From Candidatus Cloacimonadota bacterium (GTDB taxonomy: Bacteria; Cloacimonadota; Cloacimonadia; Cloacimonadales; Cloacimonadaceae), in contig VGPI01000092.1 of the NCBI GenBank assembly GCA_016875595.1, positions 1 through 7,841 on the forward strand: DNA of 7,841 nucleotides, given 5' to 3'. Under the pieces are notes generated by a model. It saw nothing but the letters and a program-made list of their open reading frames with translations, did not search any database and was not told the DNA's origin. The position numbers and the translations under genes were made by a program. Below are positions 1-6,634 of this stretch, piece by piece; position 1 is the stretch's first letter, and the number at the start of each line of letters is the position of its first letter.

Positions 1-102
1 CAATTAACGCTTGATTAAGGGGGGATAATCGCTTGATCAGGGCAGGCAGACAAGGGAGAGGGCAGAGCGGAGCCAGCTAACAGCTTGCCAGATTGGCAGT
101 TG
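1..102. other. Intergenic, downstream of the transglutaminase gene
   Basis: No gene is supported here. It follows the stop codon of the minus-strand transglutaminase-like gene. It holds a small perfect hairpin (tgcca-gat-tggca, 86-98) just past that stop, but no T-run follows on the minus strand, so it is at best a weak terminator. A near-direct repeat, cgcttgattaagg (8-20) and cgcttgatcaggg (30-42), lies close to the window edge. I assign it no function. Confidence 0.4.
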
Positions 103-2667
103 TCACTCCAGCGGCAGGTTCTCCCAGATGCCCTGATACATCTGCCATTCGCCTTTGCTGTCGCGAACGAGCGTGAGAGTGGCAACCGCCATGCCGGGAT
201 GTTCAATGATCAATTCCTGCCAGGCGGGGGAGACGAGGTAACGCATCAGTTTCATGTCCTGCGGTTCATGTCCGATCCAGAGGAAGGTCTGCTCTGTGCT
301 TTGCAGTCGTTGGGCAATGCGGATGCAGTTCTCAGTATTGTAATTTCCGACCACGAAGATGGATACATCATAGCCGCCGAGTTCGCTCAAGAGTGGTTCG
401 AGCCCGTCCTCGGCATCGTTCCAACGGCGGGGATAGTGGCGGAGAGTCAGATGCAGGTCCAGCGGAACCATCTGTTCACTGGTGGAAAGCGCATCCATTT
501 TGGCGATCGGGATGAGTTGAAGTCCGGTCATGCTGTCCGAACTGCGGTAGCCGATCTGGAGGTAGAGTTCCTCATTGGGAAACTCGCCCCGGTAGCTGCC
601 GTCCTCCAGGTGTTCAAATCCCTGGTTGAGGGCATAGAACAAACCGTTGCGAAGCATGGTCATACTGATCTGTTCCTCGGTCAGGGTCAGGGTTTCGCCG
701 TCGGTATCGGTGAGCATGAGAATGACCGGACGGCTGGAGCCCTCCGCCGTGGCTGTCTGCATCAGTTGATTCTGGACCACGTCATAATACTGCCATTTGC
801 CCTCAAGGAAGATATTGATCACATCGGGGATGCGGGCATATTCGGCAGGGATGCCGTTGGCACGCAGGGCAGAAATGCAGAGCATCTTGAATTGATAGGA
901 GGTCAGGTGTTTTTGCCTCAGAACGGCATCGAGGGAGAGCAAGCCGTCCAATGCTTTGGCTGGATTGATCTTATGTTTTTTGGCAAGTCGGGCGATGGTC
1001 TGTTTGACGATCTGCTGCGGATCGGTCGCCCTGCTGAGAAACTCGGCGGGATATAGTGACTCTCTCCGTTTGATCCGGAAAGGACGGGGGAGTTCTTCGT
1101 AATGAACGGAAGGATTGAGCAGGTAGTATTGCTCATGGGGAGAGAGATCCGCCGCCCGGTTCTTCATATCGAGATAGTAGAGGTAAAACACTTCCCACTG
1201 CCGGCGATCCGCCTGCCAGCAGAACTTATCGTCAAAATCCGCCATAAACGCCAAGAAATCACTATCCAAAGGATAATGGATGCGGGAAAAAGCGAGGAAT
1301 TCTGCCTGGTTGTTCCGGCACTTGCGCAATAGCGACATAAAACCCGGGGTCGGGGACTCTGCGAAATCCGGAGCGGAAATCATCGAAATTCCGTCCTCCT
1401 TGCTTTGCCAGTTCTCCTTGGCAGCTTGGGCGGCTTGCGTCCATTCCGGTGGGGCTTGTTTCCAGTCCACTGCGTTGGCGGGGTATTCCAACAGGGCATT
1501 CTGGGCTTCCAAAGGTGCGTCCCGGAGCACGATGGTCACCTCCATCTCCGTCTCATCTGAGGATGGGATCAGTTGCAGCGCTTTGATGCCGGCATCCTTC
1601 TCCGGTTTGTGGAGAGCGGAGATATAGAATGCACCGCGTCCGACACGCAGGTTAAAAGTCCCGGTCTGATCAGCGCGGAGCTGGCAAAGGGGGCGCAATT
1701 GCCCCCAGTTATAGACCATGACGGCAAAAATGGCTTGGGGGATGGGTTTGTGATCCGCATCTACAAAACTGAGCTTGAGCGTCCGGGATCTGCCTTCGCT
1801 GTAATGGACGGTGGAATTGATCAATGAGCCGTAAGTATCGGTGCTGAGTACTTCGTCGCTCGTATCCGCCATCGTACCGCTGGCAAAGACCATCACGGTC
1901 TTGTCCACCAGTCCGCTGAACCAGGTCTGATTGGGATGGTAGGCAGAGTCCATATCGCCGGTGTAATACCACTTGCCATCGAGAAATACCTCTGCCCAGG
2001 CATGGTTGTTGTCAATATGCGCCCACCAGGAAACGGAAGCAGGTCGGGATGGCAATCCGACCGTACGGCAGGCAGCGACGAACAGGATCTGCATTTCCTC
2101 GCAACGACCGAGCAAGGAACGCTGTGTGACATCCAGCGGGGTCTGATCCCGTCCGGAGGTGGGCTGGAATTTCAGGCGTTCCACACACCATAAACTCACC
2201 TTGCGGTAGAGATCGACGTCGTCCTTTGCCTCCGCCATCACCCGGCGCAAGCCGTCATCCAGCATGATCCCGCGGTAGGGAGTGATGCGCTCGTCGGAAA
2301 CGGTCTGCTTGGCGATATAGGACAGGAAAAAGGGAAGGGTGTAATTCATCGGGCGCCGGCGGGTCAGCTCTATGATCTCGATATAGTTTTCGAGGACCTG
2401 CGCCGGATCGGCTTGGGCAAGCTTGGCACTGGGCTCATAGGCGATCAGGAAGCTCATCAGGATGTCCGGTTTGGTCTTCAACAGCTTGCGGTATTGCTTG
2501 CGTAGGGGGGATGGTAGGTATTTGATATTGGTTTCTGCCCTGGAGTGCAACTCCCGATACAAAGCAGGATCGGCGGGGGCTCTCAGGTCATAGACGTACC
2601 GGGCTCTGACCGGCAGGATATAAGCTGCCGCCAGGATAATGATCAGAAACATCAATGATCTTGTCAT
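103..2667 (-). CDS. Exported tandem transglutaminase-like protein, second module degenerate
   Basis: An 854-residue protein starting with an apparent signal peptide: MTRS, a hydrophobic core at 5-20, and a possible cleavage site after V-R-A22. It is therefore probably periplasmic or secreted. Residues ~150-260 form a transglutaminase-like core (papain fold) with a complete triad pattern: Cys189 in GRCEEM, His222 in NHAWAEV and Asp238 in WYYTGD. A beta-sandwich-like stretch (~295-381) with DADHKPIPQA follows. Residues ~550-742 repeat this layout: SYQFKMLCISALRANGIPAEY aligns gaplessly with the first core from Cys189, but Ser590 replaces that Cys and Pro614 replaces the His, so module 2 should be inactive. 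Both modules end in LQLIP. The C-terminal ~90 residues (GGYDVSIFVVGNYN onward) look like an alpha/beta domain that I cannot name. Transglutaminase-like cores in bacteria act as proteases, amidases or cross-linkers; the substrate here is unknown. The start is supported by GGGAG seven bases upstream. A terminator separates it from the zinc-ribbon gene. Confidence 0.88.
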   Translation of the reverse strand: MTRSLMFLIIILAAAYILPVRARYVYDLRAPADPALYRELHSRAETNIKYLPSPLRKQYRKLLKTKPDILMSFLIAYEPSAKLAQADPAQVLENYIEIIELTRRRPMNYTLPFFLSYIAKQTVSDERITPYRGIMLDDGLRRVMAEAKDDVDLYRKVSLWCVERLKFQPTSGRDQTPLDVTQRSLLGRCEEMQILFVAACRTVGLPSRPASVSWWAHIDNNHAWAEVFLDGKWYYTGDMDSAYHPNQTWFSGLVDKTVMVFASGTMADTSDEVLSTDTYGSLINSTVHYSEGRSRTLKLSFVDADHKPIPQAIFAVMVYNWGQLRPLCQLRADQTGTFNLRVGRGAFYISALHKPEKDAGIKALQLIPSSDETEMEVTIVLRDAPLEAQNALLEYPANAVDWKQAPPEWTQAAQAAKENWQSKEDGISMISAPDFAESPTPGFMSLLRKCRNNQAEFLAFSRIHYPLDSDFLAFMADFDDKFCWQADRRQWEVFYLYYLDMKNRAADLSPHEQYYLLNPSVHYEELPRPFRIKRRESLYPAEFLSRATDPQQIVKQTIARLAKKHKINPAKALDGLLSLDAVLRQKHLTSYQFKMLCISALRANGIPAEYARIPDVINIFLEGKWQYYDVVQNQLMQTATAEGSSRPVILMLTDTDGETLTLTEEQISMTMLRNGLFYALNQGFEHLEDGSYRGEFPNEELYLQIGYRSSDSMTGLQLIPIAKMDALSTSEQMVPLDLHLTLRHYPRRWNDAEDGLEPLLSELGGYDVSIFVVGNYNTENCIRIAQRLQSTEQTFLWIGHEPQDMKLMRYLVSPAWQELIIEHPGMAVATLTLVRDSKGEWQMYQGIWENLPLE

Positions 2668-2731
2668 GGGTTACTCCCGTGGGTTTTCAATTAGACAGTG
2701 CACAATTTATGCCAGACGCACAGCATAAGCA

Positions 2732-2763
2732 GAAAGCCCCGTCCACGCTGGGCCGGGGCTTTC
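2732..2763 (-). terminator. Hairpin terminator after the zinc-ribbon gene
   Basis: A perfect 10-bp inverted repeat, gaaagccccg (2732-2741) and cggggctttc (2754-2763), has a 12-base loop that can add two more pairs. It lies 24 bases past the zinc-ribbon stop codon and 64 bases before the transglutaminase start codon. On the minus strand the stem ends in TTTC and the trailing sequence is not a long T-run, so termination may be incomplete. It suggests the large downstream gene uses its own promoter, though I found no convincing one between 2668 and 2731. Confidence 0.65.
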
Positions 2764-2787
2764 AAACTGCCGTTGATAATCAAAAGT

Positions 2788-2961
2788 TTAGTTCTGATTG
2801 TAACGGTTTCTGCCAAAACGCTGACGCTTCTTTTCCTTGCGGCAATCAGGACAACGTTGGGGTTCGTTCTGCAATCCCTTTTCTTTGTAGAATTCCTGTT
2901 CACCTTCGGTGAAAATGAATTCACGCTGGCAGTCCTTGCAAACCAAGTTTTTGTCGGCCAT
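2788..2961 (-). CDS. Small CxxC zinc-ribbon protein (zf-trcl type)
   Basis: A 57-residue protein, too short for many ORF callers. It has two CxxC knuckles, Cys8/Cys11 (VCKDCQ) and Cys37/Cys40 (RCPDCR), flanking a conserved-looking centre, FIFTEGEQEFYKEKG, and ends in a basic tail (RKEKKRQRFGRNRYNQN). The order CxxC, F-x-FT-x-GEQ-x-FY-x-x-KG, N-x-P-x-RC-x-x-CR is what I know from the probable zinc-ribbon family zf-trcl, common in anaerobic and environmental bacteria. Four Cys should bind one zinc. The basic tail suggests nucleic-acid or ribosome contact, but the family has no firm function. The start is fixed by AAGGAG seven bases upstream. It lies 138 bases after the TldE stop and before a strong hairpin, so it is probably its own short transcript. 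Confidence 0.9.
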   Translation of the reverse strand: MADKNLVCKDCQREFIFTEGEQEFYKEKGLQNEPQRCPDCRKEKKRQRFGRNRYNQN

Positions 2962-3099
2962 GGGTCATCTCCTTATTTTTATAGGGGATTTATACATTCT
3001 GGCTAAGGTCTTCCCCGTCTGAAAATAAGGAACCGGCTCGGGAATGTTAAATCTCGACGCCATGAATCAGCGCTGTCCATATCTGTCAATCAATTTATT
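2962..3099. other. Spacer between tldE and the zinc-ribbon gene
   Basis: No ORF with support. Just past the tldE stop the minus strand has TTTTAGAATAAATTGATTGACA, AT-rich but with no stem that would terminate transcription clearly. It contains TTGACA (3084-3089 on the plus strand as tgtcaa), a perfect -35 match, but no good -10 lies 16-18 bases beyond it. The two TATAAA boxes near the RBS lie too far from it to pair. Confidence 0.4.
2969..2974 (-). promoter_or_regulatory. RBS of the zinc-ribbon gene
   Basis: The minus strand reads AAGGAG, seven bases before the ATG at 2961. It is the best Shine-Dalgarno in the window and the main support for this short gene and its start. Just upstream are two TATAAA boxes (minus strand, at 2978-2983 and 2989-2994), either of which could be a -10, but neither has a good -35 at the right distance. 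Confidence 0.7.
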
Positions 3100-4374
3100 C
3101 TAAAAGTCAGTTTTATCCACAAAATTGAAGTCAGCGATGAGCATGGCAGGCACTTTGGTGTCCGGCGAAGTCAGGATCGGGACACCGCTGGCAAGGATGC
3201 GACGCGTGGCTTCGTGAGGAATCTCGTTCCAGCGCAGGTTATTGATGGCATGACGGATGATCCCGTCTTCAAAGTAGAGCACGCCGTCACGGGTCATGCC
3301 GGTGAATTCGCCGCTTTTCATATCGACCGTGCGGATGTACCAGAAGTTATTGATAATGATGCCTCTGCCGGCTTTTTTCATCATCTCTTCCTCGCTCACG
3401 CCATCTCCGGGAATGAACAAGTTGTAACTGGTGCTGGGCGAGCTTCCGGTCTTCTTTGCCCAGAAGCGATCGGTCGGCAAAGTGAACAAGCTGCCTCTCT
3501 TTACCCAGTCAAATTCCACTGACGGGATGCCGCCATGAAAGTAGGGAGAGGCATAAAGCTCATCATCCTTCAACGTAGAGACCATGCTGAAATTCGAGCC
3601 AAAGAAATCCGTGCCGAGTTTGTCGGTGTAGGGAGTGATTCCTTCGTCAGCATACCGGCGGCTCATCATCCAGCCCATGTAGCCGATGAATTCCTGCACA
3701 GCAGCGGGACGCAGGATTACCGCAATGCGTTCCGGTTCAAATACATGGGGAGCGGACAGCGAATTGAACTGAGAATTAAGCTGGTCCAGCCATTGGTTAA
3801 GGTCAAAACGGGCATAGTCCTTGCCGGAATAAGCGACCTTGGTCTCGACGGCATCCTTTTTCATAGTCATGGAGTGACCGAATTCGGTGCTTTCGCATTC
3901 GCCGTAAAAGCCATTTGACGTGCACAGGATGCTATAGTACCGGTGTTTCTCGGTCATGCCGGATACCTGGGCGGGGTGTTTTTCGCCATTGGCAATGGAC
4001 TGTCTGACGAGTTCCACCATCTCTTGCGGAGCAAGCTGCAGCGTCGCCTCGGAACGGTTAAGCACCTGTGGCAGATCCGCTGCCGGGCAGGAGGGCATGA
4101 ATTCCGGATCGGGCTGATTCAGTTTTGCCATCGTCTCCGCGGTCTCGATCAAGTTCTTGATTGACTCGGCATCGGTCTGGTTGATATTGCCGACGCCGGT
4201 TTTATCACCAAAGGAGACCTGCAGCGCCACTTCGATATTGGAGCCGGCGATGTGCTGGGTAATGGAGTTTTGGGCAAAGCGGGTCTCGTGGCTGTCCTTT
4301 TCATTGATTGTGATCGTCCAGTCATCCGCGGTGCAGTGCTGTTTGATGTATTCCAGGATCTGTTGTGCGTTCAT
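3100..4374 (-). CDS. tldE: TldE/PmbA-type subunit of the TldD/E peptidase
   Basis: A 424-residue PmbA/TldE-family protein, close to the ~450 residues of E. coli PmbA. It is the partner of the metal-bearing TldD subunit; together they form a hetero-oligomeric zinc peptidase known from E. coli to mature microcin B17, help degrade the CcdA antitoxin, and cleave unfolded or modified small peptides in the cytoplasm. As expected for TldE it has no HExxxH motif. The N-terminal region (1-~130) is the mixed helix/strand domain typical of the family. The C-terminal half carries family-like GEFTGMTRDGVLYFEDGII (~355-373) and VPILTSPDTKVPAMLI (~398-413). The stretch is open for 50 codons upstream inside tldD, but the ATG at 4374 is the right start: it has GGGAGG six bases upstream, forms an ATGA overlap with the tldD stop, and matches the usual family N-terminus. 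The overlap implies translational coupling and near-equal production with TldD. Confidence 0.9.
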   Translation of the reverse strand: MNAQQILEYIKQHCTADDWTITINEKDSHETRFAQNSITQHIAGSNIEVALQVSFGDKTGVGNINQTDAESIKNLIETAETMAKLNQPDPEFMPSCPAADLPQVLNRSEATLQLAPQEMVELVRQSIANGEKHPAQVSGMTEKHRYYSILCTSNGFYGECESTEFGHSMTMKKDAVETKVAYSGKDYARFDLNQWLDQLNSQFNSLSAPHVFEPERIAVILRPAAVQEFIGYMGWMMSRRYADEGITPYTDKLGTDFFGSNFSMVSTLKDDELYASPYFHGGIPSVEFDWVKRGSLFTLPTDRFWAKKTGSSPSTSYNLFIPGDGVSEEEMMKKAGRGIIINNFWYIRTVDMKSGEFTGMTRDGVLYFEDGIIRHAINNLRWNEIPHEATRRILASGVPILTSPDTKVPAMLIADFNFVDKTDF

Positions 4375-5813
4375 TGTGAACCTCCCACGCGGATATTGCG
4401 GAATCTGGCTGGAGCAGCACCATGCGTCATTCTGCCGGTCTGGCCGGGTTGTCCCTTGCCACAATTGATAACACCGAAAGGACGGAAGAAGCGTTCGTCG
4501 CAGATGGCGTCGCAGGCATTCCAAAACTCCGGATTGCAGGATTTATAAAGGACTTTTTTGAGGGGACGGACGAGCTTGCCATCCTTGATCTCCCAGAAGA
4601 AGTCGCCGCCGAATTGGAAATTGATCCGGTGCTGGTCGATGGAGAAACTTCCCCGACCCTGGATATAAACGCCGTCATCGGTAGCGGCGATCATTTCCGC
4701 CGGAGTGAGCGGTTCTTTGCCGGGCTGCAGATACAGATTGGGAATGCGGTTGATCGGCATGTTGTAATAGCTGGTGGCACGGTTGCAACCACGGCTGTGA
4801 GCAAGTCCAATCTGGGGTGCGGTGTCGCGGGTGCTGCCGTATTCCTTGAGGATGCCGTCTTTGATGATGAACCACTTTTGTGCCGGTACGCCATCGTCGT
4901 CAAAGGCGTTCGTGGCAAGCCCTTCGGCGAGGGTATTGTCTCCCATGAAATTCACGATGGGCGAGCCATACTGGTAATTGCCCAGCTTTTCGGGTGTGGC
5001 AAAGGAGATGCCGGCAAAATCCGCTTCCCAGCCCAGCACCCGATCAAGCTCGGTGGGATGTCCGACCGATTCGTGCATGGTCAAGCCAAGGTGATTGGGA
5101 TCGAGGATCAGGGTACGCCGCTGTTCTTCTCCGAGGGTATCAGCCTTGACCTTGATCAATGCTTCCTCGGCGATCTGTTTTGCCTTGTCGGTCAGATCCA
5201 GTGCCTGGATCCATTCCCAACCGGTGGCTCTGCCGCCTTCGTCAAAAGTGCGGCTCTGGCTATCGCCCTCCCAAACGGCAGTGGCAGTGATCATGGGATC
5301 GACAAGTTGGGTGGTCAGATCCAGCCGGGTGCCGAGGGTGGAGGCAAAGAGTTTCTCGCATTTGTGGATAATGAGGTAGAATACCGCCTGGCGGATGCCG
5401 TCATAATTGAGCATTGTGCGGTTCACTTCCAGCATCAGATCGACCTTTTCGCGCATGCTGATATCAAAGGGATCGATCGCTACGGGCGTTTTGTATGTGG
5501 CTATGTAACTGCGTTCCGGTGCCAGGGTGAGACCTGCGCCCTTTTTCACTTTGGCGGAAAGAGCGGCGATCTCACAGGCGCGCCGGGCGGTGTCCGCCAC
5601 CGTCCTGTCATCAAAGCGGTTGCAATGCGCAAAGCCCCAGGCACCACCTTTGAATACACGGATGCCATAACCGTGTTCCACGTCATTAACGGCATATTTG
5701 ATGCTCCGGTTCAGCAGGTAGATCACCTGCGAAGTGTCACGCTGGATACGGATATCAGCATAACCCGCACCCTGCGCCAGAGCGGTCTCAATCGCTATGT
5801 CCAGGTATTTCAT
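4371..5813 (-). CDS. tldD: TldD-type zinc metalloprotease subunit
   Basis: A 480-residue protein, almost the same length as E. coli TldD (481). It is the catalytic half of the TldD/E peptidase. The metal site is visible: HESVGH at 247-252 is the family's HExxxH, with His247 and His252 as ligands and Glu248 as catalytic base. Cys451 in INCGKGQPGQ matches the third ligand, which lies in a CGK context in E. coli TldD. The family tail MTHGAAPARFRNIRVG follows. Residues 1-~200 are the N-terminal substrate-channel domain. The C-terminal part has three extra Cys (426, 434, 438) near the metal site, in a segment (SCNPEFWNACDAICDE) I associate with this subfamily. The ATG has GGAG six bases upstream. 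It lies 31 bases after the small membrane protein gene and overlaps tldE by four bases, so the three are probably one operon. All expected catalytic residues are present, so I expect an active enzyme. Confidence 0.93.
   Translation of the reverse strand: MKYLDIAIETALAQGAGYADIRIQRDTSQVIYLLNRSIKYAVNDVEHGYGIRVFKGGAWGFAHCNRFDDRTVADTARRACEIAALSAKVKKGAGLTLAPERSYIATYKTPVAIDPFDISMREKVDLMLEVNRTMLNYDGIRQAVFYLIIHKCEKLFASTLGTRLDLTTQLVDPMITATAVWEGDSQSRTFDEGGRATGWEWIQALDLTDKAKQIAEEALIKVKADTLGEEQRRTLILDPNHLGLTMHESVGHPTELDRVLGWEADFAGISFATPEKLGNYQYGSPIVNFMGDNTLAEGLATNAFDDDGVPAQKWFIIKDGILKEYGSTRDTAPQIGLAHSRGCNRATSYYNMPINRIPNLYLQPGKEPLTPAEMIAATDDGVYIQGRGSFSIDQHRINFQFGGDFFWEIKDGKLVRPLKKVLYKSCNPEFWNACDAICDERFFRPFGVINCGKGQPGQTGRMTHGAAPARFRNIRVGGSQ
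4381..4386 (-). promoter_or_regulatory. RBS that fixes the tldE start
   Basis: The minus strand reads GGGAGG, six bases before the ATG at 4374. It lies inside the last codons of tldD. It decides the tldE start against the 50-codon in-frame upstream extension, which has no comparable signal and no family-like sequence. Confidence 0.75.
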
Positions 5814-5844
5814 ACATTTCTCCAGTACTTGTCAATTCCTTTGG

Positions 5845-6144
5845 TTAGTAAACCATGTGTTCGGTAAGGCGCATCACCAATCCCGCCATCATTCCCATCA
5901 ATAAAACAGCAAATAGGATACCGATACCGATGAAGATCAGATAGGCACGGGCAAAATTTCGCCGGGTGGGATTGCCCTGGGCATCGACAGCCCAGATAAA
6001 AAGCAGCACCAGATTGACAATAGGCAGCATCAACAAGAAAAAGATGCCGATCCATTCACCCAGCGTGATGACGGGTGCTTCCTCCCTTCCGGTCTCATAT
6101 ATCCGGCGAGATTGCTGATCGGAGTCATAGTTTCGTTCGTTCAT
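5845..6144 (-). CDS. Small two-helix inner-membrane protein
   Basis: A 99-residue protein with a charged, soluble N-terminus (1-~25, many D, E, R) and two hydrophobic segments, about 31-53 (WIGIFFLLMLPIVNLVLLFI) and 67-90. A short polar loop between them contains DAQGNPTRRNFARA. The layout TLGEWIGIFFLLMLPIVN... NP-x-RRNFARAYLIFIGI resembles small uncharacterised membrane proteins found widely in anaerobic bacteria; I know of no established function. GGAGG five bases before the ATG supports the start. It is the first gene of the likely operon with tldD and tldE. That position could mean it anchors or serves the peptidase at the membrane, but this is only inferred from gene order; co-transcription alone may explain it. 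Confidence 0.8.
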   Translation of the reverse strand: MNERNYDSDQQSRRIYETGREEAPVITLGEWIGIFFLLMLPIVNLVLLFIWAVDAQGNPTRRNFARAYLIFIGIGILFAVLLMGMMAGLVMRLTEHMVY

Positions 6145-6182
6145 ATTACCTCCACTGGGTTGACCTTTTACGATCGGGGATA

Positions 6183-6188
6183 ATTGTA
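6183..6188 (-). promoter_or_regulatory. Candidate -10 box before the membrane protein-tldD-tldE unit
   Basis: The minus strand reads TACAAT, five of six bases of a sigma-70 -10, about 39 bases before the ATG of the small membrane protein and just after a likely terminator. No good -35 sits 16-18 bases upstream, so this is a weak call resting on position and the -10 only. Confidence 0.25.
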
Positions 6189-6191
6189 AAC

Positions 6192-6225
6192 AAAAATCTG
6201 CCGGGATCTACCTGATTGGTAGCCC
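6192..6225 (-). terminator. Likely terminator after the ArsC/TfoX chimera
   Basis: On the minus strand GGGCTACC pairs with GGTAG-(AT)-CCC around an AATCA loop (stem bases 6203-6205 and 6208-6212 with 6218-6225), an 8-bp stem with a 2-base bulge. A five-T run (6192-6196) follows some bases later. It begins two bases past the stop codon of the chimeric ORF. The distance from stem to T-run is longer than ideal. Confidence 0.45.
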
Positions 6226-6227
6226 AG

Positions 6228-6518
6228 CTATCGGTTTGCTTTACTTTTGGGGTAGCGGCACCTCCTGCAACGTGACCGCTGCAGTTCCATCAGACGCAAA
6301 GTATCGTCCCAATCTTCTTCGGGGATCAGAAACCACATGTTGGCACCAGGATAGGACTGACCCTCTTCCACTTCCCGCAGAAATTCTCTGCCTCCAGCCG
6401 TGGGTTTGACGAACAACCGGTTGTCACAGATCAAAGCGCCCATCTCTTTACGGAGCAACTCCTCCGCCATCTGACTGCGGGCGCAATTGTGGACACATAC
6501 GAACAGGACTTTGATCAT
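6228..6518 (-). CDS. Chimeric ORF: ArsC/LMW-phosphatase N-terminus joined to TfoX-like C-terminus
   Basis: An intact 96-codon ORF whose two parts belong to different families. Residues 1-~25, MIKVLFVCVHNCARSQMAEE and LLRK, are the start of an arsenate reductase/low-molecular-weight tyrosine phosphatase, with the phosphate-binding CX5R loop at Cys8-Arg14. The rest of that ~130-residue enzyme, including its catalytic Asp, is absent. From about residue 27 the sequence instead follows the C-terminal half of the TfoX N-terminal domain: GALICDNRLFVKPTAGGREF, then YPGANMWFLI, then a helix and a basic, proline-containing tail (YPKSKANR). The first ~35 residues of a normal TfoX domain, with its MFGxYGLY strand, are missing. 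A CRRC pair (84-87) near the end is unusual. AGGAA precedes the ATG by about seven bases, so it could be translated. I think it is a deletion-fusion relic that happens to be in frame; a functional small protein or an assembly join is possible. Confidence 0.7.
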   Translation of the reverse strand: MIKVLFVCVHNCARSQMAEELLRKEMGALICDNRLFVKPTAGGREFLREVEEGQSYPGANMWFLIPEEDWDDTLRLMELQRSRCRRCRYPKSKANR

Positions 6519-6601
6519 CGATCTTCCTGTTTTACACTCATTGGATCTAAATCGCAGGGACGTCTTTCCAAAGCGCCCTTATTTCTGAACTCTATGATCA
6601 T
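6515..6601 (-). CDS. Marginal 28-codon ORF overlapping the chimera start
   Basis: A 28-residue ORF (MIIEFRNKGALERRPCDLDP and eight more residues) whose TGA overlaps the ATG of the next ORF as ATGA, the same overlap seen at tldD/tldE. There is no good ribosome-binding site, and its middle is the duplicated preA segment read in the same frame as in the preA-like gene (KGALERRP in both). The arrangement would allow translational coupling, but chance plus duplication explains it equally well. Confidence 0.15.
   Translation of the reverse strand: MIIEFRNKGALERRPCDLDPMSVKQEDR
6553..6580 (-). repeat. Intergenic copy of a 28-bp repeat shared with the preA-like gene
   Basis: Bases 6553-6580 match 6833-6860 at 26 of 28 positions, with a 20-base exact core, cgtctttccaaagcgccctt. 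The flanks are unrelated. The core is an imperfect inverted repeat (ggg-cg-t-cttt / aaag-cgccc), so it can fold into a short bulged hairpin. No target-site duplication or transposase is visible. Confidence 0.75.
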
Positions 6602-6628
6602 ACGCTGCTACGGTTAAGATTTGATCAA
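6597..6628 (-). promoter_or_regulatory. Possible promoter/operator region before the chimeric ORF
   Basis: Two 8-bp palindromes, atgatcat (6594-6601) and ttgatcaa (6621-6628), sit 27 bases apart centre to centre. On the minus strand the first contains TATGAT, a fair -10, and the second TTGATC, a fair -35, but their spacing is 20 bases, longer than the usual 16-18. The call rests only on these partial matches and on the region lying between a likely terminator and the next ORF. Confidence 0.2.
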
Positions 6629-6634
6629 GTTGAG

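Noticed and set aside
86..98. Terminator for the transglutaminase gene
   Set aside because: The hairpin is only 5 bp and no T-run follows on the minus strand, so I mention it only in the intergenic note.
85..1056. A 323-codon plus-strand ORF opposite the transglutaminase gene
   Set aside because: It lies entirely antisense to a protein with clear signal peptide and domain motifs, and its translation shows no recognisable motif.
2691..2924. A 77-codon minus-strand ORF over the zinc-ribbon region
   Set aside because: It is out of frame with the four-Cys zinc-ribbon protein, runs through the hairpin terminator and has no family-like sequence.
4375..4524. A 50-codon N-terminal extension of tldE
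   Set aside because: It overlaps tldD deeply, lacks an RBS and does not resemble TldE; the ATG at 4374 has GGGAGG and the ATGA overlap.
4422..5867. A 481-codon plus-strand ORF opposite tldD
   Set aside because: It is the antisense shadow of a well-supported tldD, has no family resemblance and no Shine-Dalgarno; long antisense frames arise from the codon bias of the real gene.
5810..6055. An 81-codon minus-strand ORF overlapping the small membrane protein
   Set aside because: It is a frame-shifted shadow; the 99-residue frame has the RBS and two clean membrane helices.
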